Part shown: positions 1 through 8,693 of the stretch, in pieces
Numbering within the stretch: the first letter of the stretch is position 1
Layout: each line of letters starts with the position of its first letter
Source: Acetivibrio thermocellus ATCC 27405
Lineage (GTDB): Bacteria > Bacillota > Clostridia > Acetivibrionales > Acetivibrionaceae
Reading direction: 5' to 3'
NCBI RefSeq assembly: GCF_000015865.1
Contig: NC_009012.1
Coordinates: forward strand, 2,721,081-2,785,080
Length of the DNA stretch: 64,000 nt
Made by a program: the position numbers and the translations under genes
Notes under the pieces: model-generated
What the model was told of the DNA's origin: nothing
The model's database searches: none
Seen by the model: only the letters and a program-made list of their open reading frames with translations

Positions 1-165
1 TCAGACCTTGCATGAATCAGATTTTTCTGATATCCTCTAATTGTACCATCTTAATCATTGCTTTCCTCCTGCATGCCATTGGTTTGTTAACATAATTGAG
101 CCGGAGATTTGATTAAGGTAACTTATTTCCTACTTGCGGCCCAACCTTCATAGTGTTTTCACACC
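1..165 (-). mobile_element. 5' end of a decayed IS21-family element (istA remnant), cut by the window edge
   Basis: The complement of 1-58 begins ATGATTAAGATGGTACAATT and matches the start of the intact istA at 5699 (MIKMxQLEDIRK), with a similar GGAGGAAAG ribosome site just upstream. The leader up to about position 124 also matches the intact element (both share ACCTTAATCAAAT). In this copy the 13th and 14th codons read ATC TGA where the intact gene has ATG TAC, so a stop breaks the frame. The outer end is uncertain; I place it near a TGTGAAAACAC stretch at about 161. The rest lies outside the window. Confidence 0.6.
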
Positions 166-266
166 AGCTCTCTAGCTTTGCCGACCAATCCTTCAACGAA
201 CTTGGTTTTTAAAGTTTATATAAACACTAACTCAGTATTTCTAATATGTCGATTTTTCACTTTATT

Positions 267-296
267 AATGTAACAATATGCCCATTTTGTTACTTT
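267..296 (+). repeat. Left 30-bp recombination-site-like inverted repeat
   Basis: Two near-palindromic 12-nt arms (AATGTAACAATA and TTTTGTTACTTT) flank a 6-nt asymmetric centre TGCCCA. This is the arm-spacer-arm architecture of tyrosine recombinase core sites such as dif (11-6-11). The same site recurs inverted at 1176-1205 on the other side of the recombinase gene; 28 of 30 positions agree, and 27 of them are contiguous. Confidence 0.7.
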
Positions 297-433
297 GGCA
301 ATAAGCGAAAATTATTATATTTAGCAGGTTTCATATTAAATAGTATTTTTTTTTGATTTTTTTCGTATAAAAAACAATGTATCTTTTTTATAATATTTAT
401 GATAGATTTATTACTTTAGAAATACATAAGTGT

Positions 434-462
434 TTGAGTAGCGTTACTGAAACATCTATACA
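434..462 (+). promoter_or_regulatory. Candidate promoter of the tyrosine recombinase gene
   Basis: TTGAGT (434-439), 17 nt, then TATACA (457-462). It lies inside the inverted-repeat bracket, about 40 nt before the gene, and would be carried along if the segment inverted. The match to sigma-A consensus is moderate. Confidence 0.4.
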
Positions 463-505
463 TTTTAATAACTAACAACTTTTTAGTCAGGGGAGGGACA
501 TGTTA

Positions 506-1066
506 ATGACCGTAGAACCTATTCGAAACAAAGCAAAAATCAAGCAAATGTATTATTATCTAAACGGTAAAGACCCAAAGTATGGACTGTTATTTAAGTT
601 TGGCTTGAACACAGGATTGAGGATTAGTGATATTCTGCCTTTAAAAGTTAAAGATATTTATACACCCGACAATCGTTTTCGCGAATACCTCATCCTTAAA
701 GAAAAGAAAACTGATAAAGAGAAAAAAATAAAAATCAATGATTCTCTCAAAAAAGAAATAGAAAATTATGTGAAAACACATAATTTATCGCAAGAAGATT
801 GCTTGTTCTCAAGCAAAAAAGGCGGGCATATAGGCAGAGTCCAGAGCTACCGTGTATTACGGGAAGCCGCTGAAGCTGTAGGTATTGAAAACTTTGGAAC
901 TCACAGCTTGCGCAAAACCTGGGGATATTGGACTTATAAGATGTCGCGATATAATATCGGGCTCATTATGGATACATTCAACCACAGTTCGCAACGGATA
1001 ACTCTGCGTTATATAGGTGTAAATCAGGACCAAAAAGACGAACTGTATTCTTTGGTTCAGTTTTAG
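506..1066 (+). CDS. Short tyrosine recombinase / phage-type integrase (catalytic domain only)
   Basis: The 186-residue protein is a bare tyrosine-recombinase catalytic domain. Arg39 lies in TGLRISD, a Lys-rich strand follows around 67-74, His133 and Arg136 lie in HSLRKT, His160 in NHSS, and the nucleophile Tyr169 in TLRYIG. There is no N-terminal core-binding (SAM-like) domain, so it is much shorter than XerC/XerD (about 300 residues). I chose ATG 506 over ATG 500 because the GGGAGGG ribosome site at 491-497 is only 2 nt from the earlier codon and 8 nt from this one. The gene sits alone between two inverted 30-bp sites (267-296 and 1176-1205). It probably acts on these sites and so inverts the segment carrying itself; that role is inference. 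The catalytic residues look complete, so the enzyme may be active. Confidence 0.85.
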   Translation: MTVEPIRNKAKIKQMYYYLNGKDPKYGLLFKFGLNTGLRISDILPLKVKDIYTPDNRFREYLILKEKKTDKEKKIKINDSLKKEIENYVKTHNLSQEDCLFSSKKGGHIGRVQSYRVLREAAEAVGIENFGTHSLRKTWGYWTYKMSRYNIGLIMDTFNHSSQRITLRYIGVNQDQKDELYSLVQF

Positions 1067-1074
1067 AACGGTAA

Positions 1075-1118
1075 AAACCCCCAAACAATCAAGCAAATGG
1101 TTTGGGGGTATTATTTAT
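1075..1118 (+). terminator. Rho-independent terminator after the recombinase gene
   Basis: The stem CCCCCAAAC (1078-1086) pairs perfectly with GTTTGGGGG (1100-1108) across a 13-nt loop and is followed by TATTATTTATTTT. Confidence 0.75.
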
Positions 1119-1175
1119 TTTATAAAAAATTTAAAATATGCAGGAAAAAAAAATATCATGTCGAAGTATATTTTT

Positions 1176-1205
1176 AAAGTAACAAAATGGGCATATTGTT
1201 ACTTT
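1176..1205 (-). repeat. Right 30-bp recombination-site-like inverted repeat
   Basis: Arms AAAGTAACAAAA and TATTGTTACTTT surround the centre TGGGCA, the complement of the centre at 279-284. The orientation is opposite to the left site, so strand exchange between the two would invert roughly 900 bp carrying the recombinase gene, its promoter and its terminator. Confidence 0.7.
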
Positions 1206-1310
1206 AAAAAACAGGAATTTTTTTCCTTTCTCTTAATTCTTATATTTTCTCCTTAAAATCTATTTCCCTCTCCAACAGTCCATAATCTGAATTTGCGCAT
1301 TACAATCGAA

Positions 1311-1339
1311 TTGACCTAATGTAAATCCTTGGCTATAAT
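1311..1339 (+). promoter_or_regulatory. Sigma-A promoter of the AraC-family regulator
   Basis: TTGACC (1311-1316), exactly 17 nt, then a perfect TATAAT (1334-1339). Transcription should begin near 1346. This excludes a possible TTG start at 1329 and fixes the regulator's start at ATG 1368. Confidence 0.7.
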
Positions 1340-1367
1340 TAATAATAAAACAAGGCTAGGGGTCATA

Positions 1368-2300
1368 ATGGACTTATTTACAAGAAGTTACGATAAAGAC
1401 TGGAACCGCATTGTATACTTAAAAGTATTGGAAAATCAAGAGGCATGCCTTCATCTGAAGGATGATAAGACTTGTAAATTAATCCTTTTGCTCGAAGGAA
1501 ATCCCACCATAAGATATAATAATCAAACAGCTTTTATTATCGCACCCTCTGTTCTTTGCCTGAATCATTTGGACACCGTAGAATTTGACTACAACCCCAA
1601 CTGCAAGATGACAGTTCTCTTCTTTAGACCAAGTGCCTTAAATGATCAGCTGGAATACAGTGCATTTCATTCAAATCTTTATGAAAAAATGGTTGGAACA
1701 ACGCTGTTTCAAGATATGGTATTATTGAGTTCATTTTATGATATTAACGATTCCAAACGTGAGCTCATCTTATTAGACACTGTCTCAGCTGTTAGTCTGA
1801 TGCAATTACTCAACAAAATAAACCAAGAGCTGACAGAGCAGAAAGATGGCTATTGGCCATGCAGAAGCAGATCTTATTTTATCGAACTGCTCTTTTTCCT
1901 GGAAGGATTACGCTGTAACGAGTCATTGCAGAAAATGCGCATCATATTGGGCAAGAATAAAAATAGTATTGTACATAACATCATTCAGTATCTCAATCAA
2001 AACATCGACAAGAAAATTACCCTTGAACATTTGGAAAAAACATTTGCATGCAACCGAAATCAGATTAATAAAGAATTTCAAAAGGAATTAAATACGACAG
2101 TAATGAAATATTTTACTCAAATGCGAATGCAGCTGGCCAGCATCTTGTTAAGAGACACCGAAATACCGATACTCGAAGTTGCGCTAAGAGTAGGGTATTC
2201 CGATGCCGGTTATTTTTCCAAAACATTTAAATTATATAGCGGTATATCCCCCAGTGAATATCGTAATTCCTTTTATTCTACGATATCACCGGCTTTATAG
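1368..2300 (+). CDS. AraC-family transcriptional regulator
   Basis: The 310-residue protein has an N-terminal cupin-like sensing region (about 1-130) and a C-terminal AraC double helix-turn-helix (about 205-305). The last part reads EVALRVGYSDAGYFSKTFKLY followed by SGISPSEYR, which is the family signature for DNA binding. It probably responds to a small ligand and regulates a neighbouring operon; neither ligand nor target can be read from the sequence. ATG 1368 follows an AGGCTAGGGG ribosome site, and the TATAAT at 1334-1339 lies upstream. Its 3' end overlaps the convergent lipoprotein gene by 28 bp, so the two transcripts are complementary there. It lies just outside the invertible recombinase segment. 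Confidence 0.88.
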   Translation: MDLFTRSYDKDWNRIVYLKVLENQEACLHLKDDKTCKLILLLEGNPTIRYNNQTAFIIAPSVLCLNHLDTVEFDYNPNCKMTVLFFRPSALNDQLEYSAFHSNLYEKMVGTTLFQDMVLLSSFYDINDSKRELILLDTVSAVSLMQLLNKINQELTEQKDGYWPCRSRSYFIELLFFLEGLRCNESLQKMRIILGKNKNSIVHNIIQYLNQNIDKKITLEHLEKTFACNRNQINKEFQKELNTTVMKYFTQMRMQLASILLRDTEIPILEVALRVGYSDAGYFSKTFKLYSGISPSEYRNSFYSTISPAL

Positions 2301-2827
2301 GTTCCGCTTAAAACTCCTCTTGCAAGTATGTTGCCGGTTGTTCCTCCGGAAGTATCAAGAGCTTCAATAATTTTGTCTAGTGATGGATTTGAATTGTCAA
2401 AATAACCTTCATAGGAATCCGGAGAGTTTTTCAGGGCAAATATCATAACCTCATATGTATGAACTCCTCCCGGCGGATAAGGTCCAATATATTGACTGTT
2501 TTCAAGCTCCGCCCCCAGTTCAAGTTCTGTCACTTTGACGTCCTTTGCAATCCAATGACACCAATTGCTTGCTGTAGTATCAATCATATAGATGGCATAA
2601 CAAGAAGCACCTTCAACCGGGGTCCAGGATAATTGAGGAGATTTATTTTCTCCCATGTATGCTGTTATAACAGATTTCCACTTTCCATCACTGTTTAGGG
2701 AAGAAGAAGTAATTTTAATTTCCTCTCCCGGTTTAATTGTTTTTAAAGACTGCTTCGATTTCGAACAAGCAGAGAAGGTCAGAATAGCAAGTACGCATAT
2801 TAGTAGAAATACAGACACTCGCTTCAT
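2273..2827 (-). CDS. YbhB/YbcL-type PEBP-family lipoprotein
   Basis: The 184-residue protein begins with a lipoprotein signal peptide (MKRVSVFLLICVLAILTFSAC, lipobox LTFSAC with lipidated Cys21), so it should be anchored on the outer face of the membrane. The rest matches the phosphatidylethanolamine-binding-protein fold: SPQLSWTPVEGA, a central DxxxxxWCHWIAKD strand, and the ligand-pocket motif GPYPPGGVHTYEVMIFAL. Bacterial members of this family have no firmly established function. The gene is monocistronic as far as I can see, and converges on the AraC gene with a 28-bp overlap. Confidence 0.85.
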   Translation of the reverse strand: MKRVSVFLLICVLAILTFSACSKSKQSLKTIKPGEEIKITSSSLNSDGKWKSVITAYMGENKSPQLSWTPVEGASCYAIYMIDTTASNWCHWIAKDVKVTELELGAELENSQYIGPYPPGGVHTYEVMIFALKNSPDSYEGYFDNSNPSLDKIIEALDTSGGTTGNILARGVLSGTYKAGDIVE

Positions 2828-2976
2828 AAAATCCCCTCCTGACTTTATTCAATATGAATTGTAATGGAAATTTAGATTATATGGAATAAAAAATTTGCAC
2901 AAATACTTGGAGAATTTGCACAGATAAGCTTAATTTTGATTTCTATCATAATTACCAACTTGGCGGAAGCTTTGTT

Positions 2977-3696
2977 TCACTGCGGGTCTAAATACTTTTT
3001 AACGGCTGCTTCTTTTACATCATACCACAAATCAAGCATTCTTTTTGAACCGGTAAAATACTCATACTCTTTCAGGTCTTCTAATTTATAGTTAGCCGTG
3101 GCGTCAGTTATAAGAAGGTCATTTTCAGGCAGGGATAAATTAAAATAACTATATTCCGTACTAATACAATTAAAGATAATATCATCCTCTGCATAATCCT
3201 GCAGGGGCATCCTGTTAAAAAAAGCCAGATATTCGTTGCCGGGTTGCATTATATTTACTGTATTGGTGTAGTAAAGATTAAACCCTCTTGGGTCAAAAGG
3301 ATCTCTTTTTTCGTCAATATTATAATATACAAGTCCGTTTGACACATCAAGTTTGGCAGTCATTCCCTCCAAACTTTTGTCACCTCGAACAACTTTGTTT
3401 ATTACAACTTCCTGCCTCAACAGCCAATGATACTGCTCAATCCTTCCCGTCGGGCTGACAACAGCAATAATTTCAGCACGATCGTTTACTTCAAGGGCCT
3501 TTTCAGGAGTATAATAGTTTGGATAAATATAGTCATCAAGTGATAAATCAAACTGAAATACCAGCTTATTTAATTCATCAACCGTTTTTATCTTTAATAT
3601 TTTATTGTCAACAAGTAAATTTGCTTTCGCTATCTGTCCCAAAATTACAGTCAATATTATAATAACAACTGATATTATTGCGTTTCTTCTGAACAT
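2977..3696 (-). CDS. Membrane-anchored extracellular protein of the ABC-transporter operon, unknown function
   Basis: I do not recognise the family. The 239 residues start with one hydrophobic segment (about 8-26, ISVVIIILTVILGQIAKAN), which is either an uncleaved signal anchor or a signal peptide. The remainder is polar and presumably extracytoplasmic. The gene overlaps the 3' end of the ATPase gene by 22 bp, so the two are probably translationally coupled. As the last gene of the operon it may be an accessory factor of the transporter, for example substrate recognition or immunity; this is inference from position only. Confidence 0.7.
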   Translation of the reverse strand: MFRRNAIISVVIIILTVILGQIAKANLLVDNKILKIKTVDELNKLVFQFDLSLDDYIYPNYYTPEKALEVNDRAEIIAVVSPTGRIEQYHWLLRQEVVINKVVRGDKSLEGMTAKLDVSNGLVYYNIDEKRDPFDPRGFNLYYTNTVNIMQPGNEYLAFFNRMPLQDYAEDDIIFNCISTEYSYFNLSLPENDLLITDATANYKLEDLKEYEYFTGSKRMLDLWYDVKEAAVKKYLDPQ

Positions 3697-4355
3697 AAAT
3701 TCATCTCCCGCGAGTTAACATATTCATCACTAATTTTACCGTCGGCCATAATAATCACTTTATCGCACAAGAGCTCAATATCCTCCTGATTGTGACTGGC
3801 TATTATAACCAGTGCTCCCCTTGTAGCTTCTTCTTGTACAATTTCCCTCAGCAACTTTACTCCACTTTCATCCAAAGCATTTGTCGGCTCATCCAGTAGC
3901 AAAAAGTCCGGCTTTTCCATAATTGCCTGAGCAATGACAATTTTTTGCTTCATTCCAAGGGAATATTTTTTTACAATTTTCTTATCATAGAGATCCAGCC
4001 CCACCCTTTTAATTGCATTTATTATTTCATCATCGGATATTTGACCCATGATACCTGCAAGATATTTAAGATTGTAAAAGCCGGTAAAGTCAGGGTATAA
4101 TCCTGCATTTTCAACAACTATTCCTATATTGCCCGGAGACTCAATCTCCTTGTGAAGTTCTTTTCCGTCAATAATCACCGAACCCGACGTCGGACGGATC
4201 AAACCGCTGATCGTTCTGAGAAGCATGCTTTTGCCGGAACCGTTGCGCCCCTTTAAACCATATACTTTGCCGCTTTCAAATTTGTAATTTATATTACTCA
4301 GCACAATATTGTTTTTGATAACTTTTGAAATGTTTCTCAGTTCAATCGTATGCAT
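3675..4355 (-). CDS. ABC transporter ATP-binding protein
   Basis: The 226-residue nucleotide-binding domain has a complete catalytic set: Walker A GRNGSGKS at residues 36-43, a signature-like helix YSLGMKQK (a variant of LSGGQ, typical of antibiotic and bacteriocin exporters of the BcrA/CcmA branch), Walker B FLLLDEPTNALD, and the switch His in ASHNQED. It should power export through the two membrane subunits encoded upstream (4365-5134 and 5151-8443), but both of those are broken in this sequence, so the ATPase may now be orphaned. Start ATG follows AGGAGGAC. The spacing to the preceding permease is 9 bp. Confidence 0.9.
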   Translation of the reverse strand: MHTIELRNISKVIKNNIVLSNINYKFESGKVYGLKGRNGSGKSMLLRTISGLIRPTSGSVIIDGKELHKEIESPGNIGIVVENAGLYPDFTGFYNLKYLAGIMGQISDDEIINAIKRVGLDLYDKKIVKKYSLGMKQKIVIAQAIMEKPDFLLLDEPTNALDESGVKLLREIVQEEATRGALVIIASHNQEDIELLCDKVIIMADGKISDEYVNSREMNLCSEETQ

Positions 4356-4364
4356 AAAGTCCTC

Positions 4365-5134
4365 CTAACCGTTTTCCCTCAATGGTATTGAAACATCAAT
4401 TTTATTGACCAGGCTTGCACACATGTTAATCAAAAAGGCCGTCAGAGCAATATAATAAACAAATCCAAAAAATACAACAATTTTCTGCTCCAATAAATAC
4501 AAGAACATAATTGAGGCCGGATTGATAATAGACAAAAGAGTATACTTACCTATTAAAGGTATATACTCAAAATTTATACTGGCTGATATTAACAGTACCA
4601 ACGTTCCATATCCTGTTAAAAACCCCATGACGGAACCCCTATATATTGATGCCATATTAATTAAAATAGTAGTTAATGTAATAAGAAAACTGCATGAAAA
4701 CCACAAAAAAAAACCGTATACAGTACGTCCGCTCCCGGAAGTTCTTTCTTATAGTAACTGCAGAGAGCCAGCAAAGTCCCAACAAATAAAATTGAATATA
4801 TCATGCTGAACTTGATTATTTCGAAAGATTTTCGATAAAACCAGGTCTTTCTGCTTTTGAGTCTTGTAAAAATATATGCCCCGTTGGAAATAAAGTCTTT
4901 ATAAATATATGTACCAAACAGAATATGAAACAATACTATAAAATAAATGCTGTTTGCTGCAAGAATCAAGGTCTTCTCCTCGTAAATGCTTTTTACATCG
5001 TAAAGATTGGAAACAAGCATTTGACTAAGAGAAGAAGAAGATTCCCCCGGCCACAGAAGAGTATAATTAAAAACTACCGTTACCGGGATAATAATTAACA
5101 GCGAAAGTAAATTTTTCTTCTTGTTTACAGTCAT
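4365..5134 (-). pseudogene. ABC-type permease subunit, frameshifted at a 9-nt homopolymer
   Basis: Two overlapping reading frames encode one hydrophobic protein. The first frame starts at ATG 5134 (after GGGAGAAAGG) and ends at a stop at 4673, just after a run of nine T on the coding strand (A9 on the plus strand, 4705-4713). The second continues as FLWFSCSFLITLTTILINMA to 4365. One extra T in the run would join them into about 256 residues with at least five membrane segments. This is either a true mutation, a sequencing error, or a site of transcriptional slippage. By position it is a membrane partner of the ATPase at 3675-4355. Confidence 0.75.
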
Positions 5135-5698
5135 AATCCTTTCTCCCTTTTTACAAATCTTCCCTGCCACATTCAAGTTTCAGACTGATTAACGAATAAA
5201 CTACAAGAGCCAAACAAAGGAGAAAAAACATCCCAACATTGATTCCGTTAATGGCCTGAATCATTACAAAATACAGAAGCTCACCGTAATAAGAAAAAGA
5301 GCTGCCCGCCAGCTTTGTCAGCATAAACAACGCGTAAACCGGAACAAATATAAAAACTTTATGTTTTTTTATTTTTAAAGAGCAGGCAAAAGCAAAAAGA
5401 CCCAGAATCCCTGAGAAAATCGATATCATAAAAGTATAAATTATGTTATATAATATTTGACATTTTATGTACAATGGATATAAAAACATTTTTGAATTGT
5501 TAACCGGTGCGTCATTAATAAAACTTGAGCAATATATATGGGAAAATCGTATACCGCGATATGTATTTTCGTTTTCAAGGTAAGTAATGTTAATGCTACT
5601 CTAAAAATGTACCATATACCGGCAAAAAAATAGGCCACCTTAATCAAATTTCCTGTATGATTTTGTTGAACAGACACTATCGTACAGGAGGAAAGGAT

Positions 5699-7183
5699 AT
5701 GATTAAGATGGCTCAATTAGAGGATATCAGAAAAATGTACTTCATGGAAGGCTTAAGTATCAGGGAAATTAACAGGAGGACTGGGATACATAGGGATACA
5801 ATCTCAAAATATATTTCGCTGGAGGAACCAAAACCACCTAAGTACAAGTTGACAAAGGAAAGAACGCATCCGGTATTAGGGCCGTACATACCAATGATCA
5901 AACAGATAATAGAAGATGATAAAACCAGACACCGCAAACAACGCCATACAGGGACAAAAATATTTGAGACACTTAAAAAAGAAGGCTTTTCAGGCGGCTA
6001 CAACACTGTAATGGATTACCTGAGAAAGGAATACCGAAAACAAAGGGAAGCTTTCCTGCCACTGGAGTTCGAGTTGGGAGCATATGCAGAAGTAGATTGG
6101 ACAGAAGCATATTTTTATCTAAAAGGCAAAGAAACCAAGGCACATTTGTTTGTAATGAAGTTGAGAGGATCAGGCGGATTCTACGTAAGAGCATACCCTT
6201 TTGAGAAACAGGAGGCGTTCTTTGATGGCCATATCAAATGCTTTGAGTTCATGAACGGTGTACCATACAAGATAGCATACGACAATCTGAAAACGGCAGT
6301 GAAGAAGATACTCGAAGGCAGCAACAGAGAAGAGCAGGAGCAGTTTATCGCTTTACGAACCCATTACCTTTATGAATCTTCATTCTGCCGGCCGGCAAAA
6401 GGGAGCGATAAAGGTGGTGTAGAGAATGCGGGCAAAGAGGCTGTGCGAAGGTTCTTCGTTCCCTACCCCGAGGTTGATTCATTTGAGGAGTTGAATGAAT
6501 ATCTGCACAACGAATGCATAAAGCTTTTGGAAAGCAATCCGAAATGGGAAGCGGAAAGGGCAGCTTTGAGGCCATTACCGGCGGTAAGGTTTGATGGTGC
6601 GAGGTATAAAGAGGCAAAGGTCAACCGCTATTCTATGGTACAGTTTGAAACTAACCGATACTCTGTTCCCACGATATATGTGGGAGAGAAAGTCACTGTT
6701 AAAGCTACTGCGGATGAAGTAAAAATACTAAACAAAGGAACAATGATAGCAAGCCATCCAAGGATATACGGACGCTACCAGGAGCAGATAAAGCTTGATC
6801 ACTATCTGGAATTGCTGCTGCAAAAATCACGCGCCCTGGGCAACACAAAAGTATATAAACCTCAGATGCTGGCACCCGTTTATGAGCAGTATCGTCGAAG
6901 CTTAAATGCCAGAAGTCCGAGAGGCAACAGGGAATTCGTAAAAATACTCATGCTGCACAGGGATTACCCTACGGCACTGGTGACAGAAGCTATTGAAATA
7001 GCTATGGCATACAATGTATACAGTTATGACGGTGTATTTAACATATTAGGACAGCTACTGGTCTCAGGCAGTCCTAAGACGGCTCCTGTCAGCAAAGACA
7101 AGCTTCAGGGCATCCCCGAGGTTGTTGTAATACCTCCTGATCTCAGCAAATACAGCGCTCTCATGTCAGGAGGTGGACAATAA
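5699..7183 (+). CDS. istA: IS21-family transposase IstA
   Basis: IstA, 494 residues, is the DDE/RNase H-fold transposase that cuts and joins the element's ends. An N-terminal helix-turn-helix (about residues 18-38, LSIREINRRTGIHRDTISKY) is followed by the catalytic core: first Asp in YAEVDWTEAYF, second Asp in IAYDNLKTAV, and Glu in KGGVENAGKEAVRRF. Length fits the family. I start at ATG 5699 because it directly follows ACAGGAGGAAAGGAT; an in-frame ATG at 5657 has no ribosome site. The stop TAA overlaps the istB start as TAATG, so the two are translationally coupled. Confidence 0.93.
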   Translation: MIKMAQLEDIRKMYFMEGLSIREINRRTGIHRDTISKYISLEEPKPPKYKLTKERTHPVLGPYIPMIKQIIEDDKTRHRKQRHTGTKIFETLKKEGFSGGYNTVMDYLRKEYRKQREAFLPLEFELGAYAEVDWTEAYFYLKGKETKAHLFVMKLRGSGGFYVRAYPFEKQEAFFDGHIKCFEFMNGVPYKIAYDNLKTAVKKILEGSNREEQEQFIALRTHYLYESSFCRPAKGSDKGGVENAGKEAVRRFFVPYPEVDSFEELNEYLHNECIKLLESNPKWEAERAALRPLPAVRFDGARYKEAKVNRYSMVQFETNRYSVPTIYVGEKVTVKATADEVKILNKGTMIASHPRIYGRYQEQIKLDHYLELLLQKSRALGNTKVYKPQMLAPVYEQYRRSLNARSPRGNREFVKILMLHRDYPTALVTEAIEIAMAYNVYSYDGVFNILGQLLVSGSPKTAPVSKDKLQGIPEVVVIPPDLSKYSALMSGGGQ

Positions 7184-7941
7184 TGCCGGTCAATAAAATG
7201 CTTATCGAAACTTACATGAAGAAGCTAAAGATGCCACAGGTGGCAAAAACCTATGAATCCCTGGCAAGAGAAGCCGCAGACAATAATCTGGATTATGAAG
7301 AATACCTGCTGTGTGTGCTGGAACAGGAAGTACATCAGCGGGAGAATAACCGGATCCAGAGAGGGATCCGGCAAGCAGGCTTTCCTGTTATCAAAACGAT
7401 TGAAAGCTTTGACTTCCTTGCCATACCTTCTTTGAACAAACCGCGGGTATTGAAACTCATGCAGGGAGAATATATCCGAAGAAGAGAAAATGTCATTTTG
7501 ATAGGCAACTCCGGAGTAGGGAAAACCCATATTGCAACTGCGCTCGGTTACGAGGCTTGTCGGCAGGGTATGAAGGTCAAATTCTATACGGCAGCTGGTT
7601 TGATAAATGAATTGCTTGCAGCACAGCAGGAATATCGTCTTAATAAGCTTGAAAAGCAATGGCTGGCGCCGCATTTAGTGATCCTTGATGAATTAGGCTA
7701 TGTGCCTTTCAGTAAAATCGGAGCAGAATTGTTGTTCCAGTTCTGCTCTTCCCGATATGAGAGGGGCAGCCTGATCATAACTACAAACTTAGAATTTCCA
7801 AGATGGACGGAGGTGTTAGGCGATGAGCAAATGACAGCCGCCCTGCTTGACCGCTTGACCCATAATGCGCACATTCTGAACATCAATGGTGAAAGCTACA
7901 GGTTTAAGCAGGCTCTTTCCAAGCAGGCAAATAATGACTGA
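7183..7941 (+). CDS. istB: IS21-family ATP-binding helper protein IstB
   Basis: IstB, 252 residues, is the AAA+ ATPase that selects the target and stimulates IstA. Walker A is GNSGVGKTH and Walker B is LVILDELGYVPF, with the sensor region SLIITTNLEF and the arginine-containing ALLDRLTHNAHIL, all in normal order. Its ATG overlaps the istA stop codon. Both genes look functional, so the element may still be mobile. Confidence 0.94.
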   Translation: MPVNKMLIETYMKKLKMPQVAKTYESLAREAADNNLDYEEYLLCVLEQEVHQRENNRIQRGIRQAGFPVIKTIESFDFLAIPSLNKPRVLKLMQGEYIRRRENVILIGNSGVGKTHIATALGYEACRQGMKVKFYTAAGLINELLAAQQEYRLNKLEKQWLAPHLVILDELGYVPFSKIGAELLFQFCSSRYERGSLIITTNLEFPRWTEVLGDEQMTAALLDRLTHNAHILNINGESYRFKQALSKQANND

Positions 7942-8596
7942 TTTTTTATGAAATGGTGGCCTAATTTTACCCCGGTAAGTGGCCTAAATTTTGATTGACA
8001 TTAACAAAGTAATGTGATTTAACAACATATTAAGTAAAAATGGTATGAAAATAATCAAAAAAGAACCGCAAAAGCTTACAATCGCTTTTGAAAGTATATA
8101 ATTCTTTTTTCCCATCCGTGATACATAAAAATTATAGGTTTGTGTTTCTTTGTCTTCAAAATAAGAAAATGAAAATGGTAAAATCACCACAAACGGAAAC
8201 ATAAATTAGAAAATACTTTTCAAAAAGCGCCGTATCGGCGTTTCCAATAAAAAGCGACGCTGCATTAAGAGTTCCCGAAACATCATATCCCCGATAAATA
8301 TATAGCGAATGGGCATAACTTATTATACAGTAAAACAGTCCCAGGAAGATGGCAACCCAAAAATTACGTTTGTTGACCATTAATCTAAACTGAGTTTTAA
8401 CCGACCTCAACAGCAAATGTATTTCACCTCTGGAAGTTCCCATAATTTAAGTAAATTTCGTCTTACATATTATTAAATACGTGATAATATGTCGATGCCA
8501 AAATGCTAATTATTGCAATGTATATTTATTAATACATGCGAGGTTACTATTGCCATTTGAGAAAATTTTAAGATTATATGTTATACGATAACAAAA

Positions 8597-8693
8597 GGTT
8601 CAATCCTTAACGGGTAAAAAAAACACGGATATTGAAAGTTGACGAAGAGGGAAAGAATAAACGGTTTTAATTCGTCATAGATGCGATAAAAAG
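8597..8693 (-). repeat. Degenerate leader-distal CRISPR repeats
   Basis: 8664-8693 matches the CRISPR repeat at 25 of 30 positions and lies one unit (68 bp) from the first good repeat at 8732. One unit further out, at about 8597-8624, a weaker match with deletions (GGTTCAATCC, then TAAAAAAAAC) keeps the 67-bp period. These are most likely the oldest repeats, decayed at the trailer end of the array. The outer one is tentative. Confidence 0.55.

Larger units (their letters stand above)
5588..8006 (+). mobile_element. Complete IS21-family insertion sequence, 2419 bp
   Basis: The ends are perfect 8-bp inverted repeats, TGTTAATG at 5588-5595 and CATTAACA at 7999-8006, with further internal similarity (ACCGG and TAGGCCACC blocks repeated near both ends, as in the multiple terminal repeats of IS21). 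It is flanked by a 6-bp direct repeat AAGTAA (5582-5587 and 8007-8012), a typical IS21 target duplication. It carries istA and istB, both intact. It sits inside a permease gene. Confidence 0.88.
5151..8443 (-). pseudogene. ABC-2-like permease gene, interrupted by an IS21-family element and frameshifted
   Basis: The 5' part (8443 to about 8156) encodes a polytopic membrane protein beginning MGTSRGEIHLLLRSVK. A frameshift near 8200 moves the reading into a second frame, MFPFVVILPFSFSYFEDKE, which runs into the IS at 8006. Removing the IS (5588-8006) and one copy of the 6-bp target duplication AAGTAA joins ...LLNHIT to YLENENTYRGIRF... and continues in frame to the stop at 5151. The insertion can therefore be reversed on paper without loss of frame, but the separate frameshift near 8200 remains. 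The restored protein would have roughly 300 residues and is the second membrane subunit of the transporter. Confidence 0.8.
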
